From Mycolicibacterium austroafricanum (GTDB taxonomy: Bacteria > Actinomycetota > Actinomycetes > Mycobacteriales > Mycobacteriaceae), in assembly GCF_902705885.1 (NCBI RefSeq), contig NZ_CACSIP010000010.1, forward strand, positions 1-64,000: DNA of 64,000 nucleotides, written 5' to 3'. The notes beneath the pieces were generated by a model. The model was not told where the DNA came from and did no database searches. It worked only from the letters and a program-made list of their open reading frames with translations. Of the stretch, positions 61,655-64,000 are shown in pieces. Made by a program: the position numbers and the translations under genes. The first letter of the stretch is position 1. Each line of letters begins with the position of its first letter.

Positions 61655-64000
61655 TCACTCCGCGAGGACCCCTGCCGCGATCAGCTCGTCGACGTCGGCG
61701 TCGGTCAAGCTCAACAGCTCTCGGCAGACCGCTCGCGTATCGGCTCCCAGCAGCGGAGAAGGCCTCAATTGTGGTTCGGGTATCTCACCGAACAGAGCTG
61801 GACCCAGCTCCGCCGGCAGCGGCGTGTCGAAGCCCGGTTGCACGAACTCGCCCAGCTGGCGCCGTGCGCGAAGGTGTGGGTCGGTCAGCAGCGCCTCGAC
61901 GTGGACGGCCGCTCCGCAGGCCACCCCAGCGGCTTGGAGCTGATCCTGGACGGCGCGCGGTGCCAGATGTGCGGTCCATTCAGCGACCGCCTCGTCGAGC
62001 AGCCGACGATGCGCCACCCGGCCGGCTGCCGTCGCATACTGGGGATTGTCGGCGAGATCTGCGCGCGACATCGCCTGTGCCAGGTTCAACCATTGCTGGT
62101 CACCGTCGACGTCGATGGCGCAATAGGCGTCGCTGCCTCGGCATCGGTATAACCCCGTCGGAGCATCGAATTCGCTCACGCTACCTCGGGCCACCAGGCT
62201 GCCCGGTTCCAGGGATTCTCGGAGATAACTCATCGCCAAATGGCAGAACACCGTCTCCATCTGCGCCACGCTGATCCGCCGGCCGATGCCGCTTCGGGTC
62301 CTGTCGATCAGGGCCGCCATGATCGCGGCAGTTCCCACTCGGGACGCAGCATGGTCGGGATACACCGTCATGTCGTCGCCGAACGCATCGGCGGAGTCGG
62401 GGTGCCGCCACAGCTGGGTCAGGCCGACAGTCGAGCGAACCAGCGGCCCGTATCCCATCTGGCCGCTCCACGACCCGGTATCCCCGAGTGCGCTGCTTTC
62501 GACCACGATGATTCGTGGGTTGACGGCTCGCAACGATTCGTACTCGAGTCCAAGGGATTTCAGAGTTCCCGGCTTGAAATTGGTGAGGACGACGTCGGAC
62601 TGGGCGACTAGCCGGCAGAACAGCTCTCGGCCCCGAGCGCTGCGCAGGTCAAGGCCGAGACTGCGCTTTCCGCGGTTGCCGATCGCCGAGGTGAAACCAC
62701 ACTTGTCGGGCTGATCGAACTGGCGGGCGCCATCCATGAAGGCGGCGTTCTCGACCTTGATGACATCGGCGCCTTGATCCGCCAAAGCCCGACCGGTTTC
62801 GGCCCCCACCACGATGACTCCCAGATCGAGCACCCGCAGACCCTCGAGCGGACGGCTCACGCCCCCATGGTCCGCGATGCCGCGGGCCGCCACCGATTCT
62901 GCCAGCACCTCGATGGTGTGTTCGCCAAGCTCTGGGGCGCGATGCCGGAAACCGGCTCGCTGGCCGTCGTATTCGACGTATCCGTTGGGTATGACTCCGA
63001 CCAACTCCGGTGCGACTTCCCCACGGGTGAACGAGTTGCGTTCCCGCACATGATCACTTGTGAGGATCTCGCGCGCGGTGTTCAAAGAAGCGACCGCGAT
63101 GCCCAGTCCGGCCGCAGCCTCGACGATCTCAGCGCGGCTCTTGTCGGCGAAGAGCTCGACGATGGCGGGTTGAATCTGGTCCCAGTTCTGAAACCGCGTG
63201 ACAAGTTGTTCGTAGGACGGGTCCGCGAATTCGGCTGGCTCCCCCATCCAGCCGAACAACGCCCGCCACTGCTTTGCCGATGCGACGAACATTCGCACGT
63301 ACCCGTCGGCACACGGAACGATCGGATACAACATACGACGATCCGGGCGCCCTGGTGGCAGTTGCAGCAGCGGTTGTCCCATGGTGGCCGTGCCGCCCAT
63401 ACCGAGTCCCGGATCGAAGTCCTGCACAACGAGGTCGAATAACGAGCAATCGACAGACTCGCCGCGTCCAGTACGCAGCGCACGGTACACCGCCAGAAGC
63501 GCCACGAAGGCGACGTGCACCGCCGCAGTCTGGCTCGCGAGCTCGCCCGGCGGCATCAGCGGCTCACGGTGCGGAGCTCCGCTTCGGGTCAGCGCCGAAG
63601 ACATCGCCGTGAGCACCAACTCGCTGGACTTCCAATCACGGTAAGGGCCGTGTTGACCGAACCCCGTGACGGAGACGACGACGAGCCTCGGATTGCGTTT
63701 CCGCATGACCTCGGGGCCTATGCCCAACTCGGCCAGACTGCCGGGCGCCCACGACTCGAGCACCAGGTCGGCTCCATCGAGAAGGCCGAGAAGCTGCCCC
63801 CTACCCTCACTCGTGCCCAGGTCGAGTACCACGCCGCGCTTGTTGAAGTGCGTAGTCGCGAAACACAGCCCGTGGCCGCCGAATTGAGGATGCTCGCGAC
63901 GGGATTTCGCCCCACCGGGCGGCTCGACGAGGATGACATCCGCCCCGGCCTCGGCCAAGAATCTCCCGGCCGTTCCTGCGGGGCCATCGGTGAGATCGAT
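61655..64000 (-). CDS. Tandem class III CoA-transferase (CaiB/BaiF), partial at right edge
   Basis: Open from the window edge (64000) to 61655, 781 codons in view. The reading frame continues past the edge, since IDLTDGPAGTAGRFLAEAGADV precedes the first internal start-like TTG. Two CaiB/BaiF domains lie in tandem: the first about residues 1-390 and the second about 400-780. The second restarts with LRVLDLGVIVVGAETGRALADQGADVIKVE and repeats the GKRSLGLDLRSARGRELFCRLVAQSDVVLTNFKPG pattern. A catalytic Asp is plausible in each domain. It would move CoA between acids or act as a racemase. Its 3' end is coupled to the 42-residue protein. Confidence 0.9.
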   Translation of the reverse strand: MDLTDGPAGTAGRFLAEAGADVILVEPPGGAKSRREHPQFGGHGLCFATTHFNKRGVVLDLGTSEGRGQLLGLLDGADLVLESWAPGSLAELGIGPEVMRKRNPRLVVVSVTGFGQHGPYRDWKSSELVLTAMSSALTRSGAPHREPLMPPGELASQTAAVHVAFVALLAVYRALRTGRGESVDCSLFDLVVQDFDPGLGMGGTATMGQPLLQLPPGRPDRRMLYPIVPCADGYVRMFVASAKQWRALFGWMGEPAEFADPSYEQLVTRFQNWDQIQPAIVELFADKSRAEIVEAAAGLGIAVASLNTAREILTSDHVRERNSFTRGEVAPELVGVIPNGYVEYDGQRAGFRHRAPELGEHTIEVLAESVAARGIADHGGVSRPLEGLRVLDLGVIVVGAETGRALADQGADVIKVENAAFMDGARQFDQPDKCGFTSAIGNRGKRSLGLDLRSARGRELFCRLVAQSDVVLTNFKPGTLKSLGLEYESLRAVNPRIIVVESSALGDTGSWSGQMGYGPLVRSTVGLTQLWRHPDSADAFGDDMTVYPDHAASRVGTAAIMAALIDRTRSGIGRRISVAQMETVFCHLAMSYLRESLEPGSLVARGSVSEFDAPTGLYRCRGSDAYCAIDVDGDQQWLNLAQAMSRADLADNPQYATAAGRVAHRRLLDEAVAEWTAHLAPRAVQDQLQAAGVACGAAVHVEALLTDPHLRARRQLGEFVQPGFDTPLPAELGPALFGEIPEPQLRPSPLLGADTRAVCRELLSLTDADVDELIAAGVLAE

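Overview
The window is high-GC actinobacterial DNA, most probably from a fast-growing Mycobacterium/Mycolicibacterium or close relative. The evidence is two MCE-type lipid-import loci with YrbE permeases, Mce-associated membrane proteins, a glycine-rich PGRS-type surface protein, two LLM-type (probably F420-linked) oxidoreductases, an Mcr-type alpha-methylacyl-CoA racemase, and many 4-bp ATGA/GTGA gene overlaps. No rRNA, tRNA, insertion sequence, CRISPR array or phage gene was seen. The first gene (mceA) and the last (CoA transferase) run off the window.

Layout. 1-6.8 kb: a partial mceA reads left, divergently from a yrbEA-yrbEB pair, followed by an unknown small protein, a lipoprotein histidine phosphatase, a Gfo/Idh/MocA oxidoreductase and an NTF2-like protein. 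An operator-like sequence recurs in three promoters of this block. 6.8-12.3 kb: a PAP2 phosphatase remnant, a 996-residue PGRS-like protein with two carboxymuconolactone-decarboxylase-like domains, and divergent TetR and XRE regulators. 12.4-43.4 kb: a large catabolic island, mostly on the minus strand. It holds an LLM oxidoreductase, a DUF485/sodium-solute symporter pair, a 2-oxoacid dehydrogenase E1 alpha/beta with a free-standing lipoyl domain and its own lipoyl synthase, a Rieske oxygenase with ferredoxin, two PF04909 amidohydrolases, an acyl-CoA dehydrogenase, two acyl-CoA ligases, an aldehyde dehydrogenase, an epoxide-hydrolase-like protein, a DUF35 protein, two SCP-x/Ltp-type thiolases, two IclR proteins, a TetR, SDRs, an isochorismatase-fold protein and an mcr-fadB-fadA module. 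43.5-56 kb: a haloalkane dehalogenase, a complete yrbEAB-mceABCDEF operon, and divergent Mas and CAP-domain genes. 56-64 kb: TetR regulators each next to an enzyme gene (one enzyme gene decayed), a quinone-oxidoreductase-like enzyme, a second LLM enzyme, an SDR, a second CAP protein, a 42-residue membrane peptide and a tandem-domain class III CoA transferase.

How it may work together (inference): the catabolic island and the complete mce operon look like one uptake-plus-degradation system for a hydrophobic, probably branched or cyclic substrate. Mce/YrbE would import it; the Rieske oxygenase, LLM enzymes, dehalogenase and hydrolases would open or functionalise it; the ligases would make CoA esters; and acyl-CoA dehydrogenase, FadAB, Mcr and the Ltp/DUF35 proteins would shorten them. 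The strongest support is a short motif, CCATCTGAAAT-like, that I see in about eleven places in intergenic DNA from 13.7 to 54 kb. It usually lies 70-200 bp upstream of an operon and reads in the operon's direction, and it includes the mce operon promoter.
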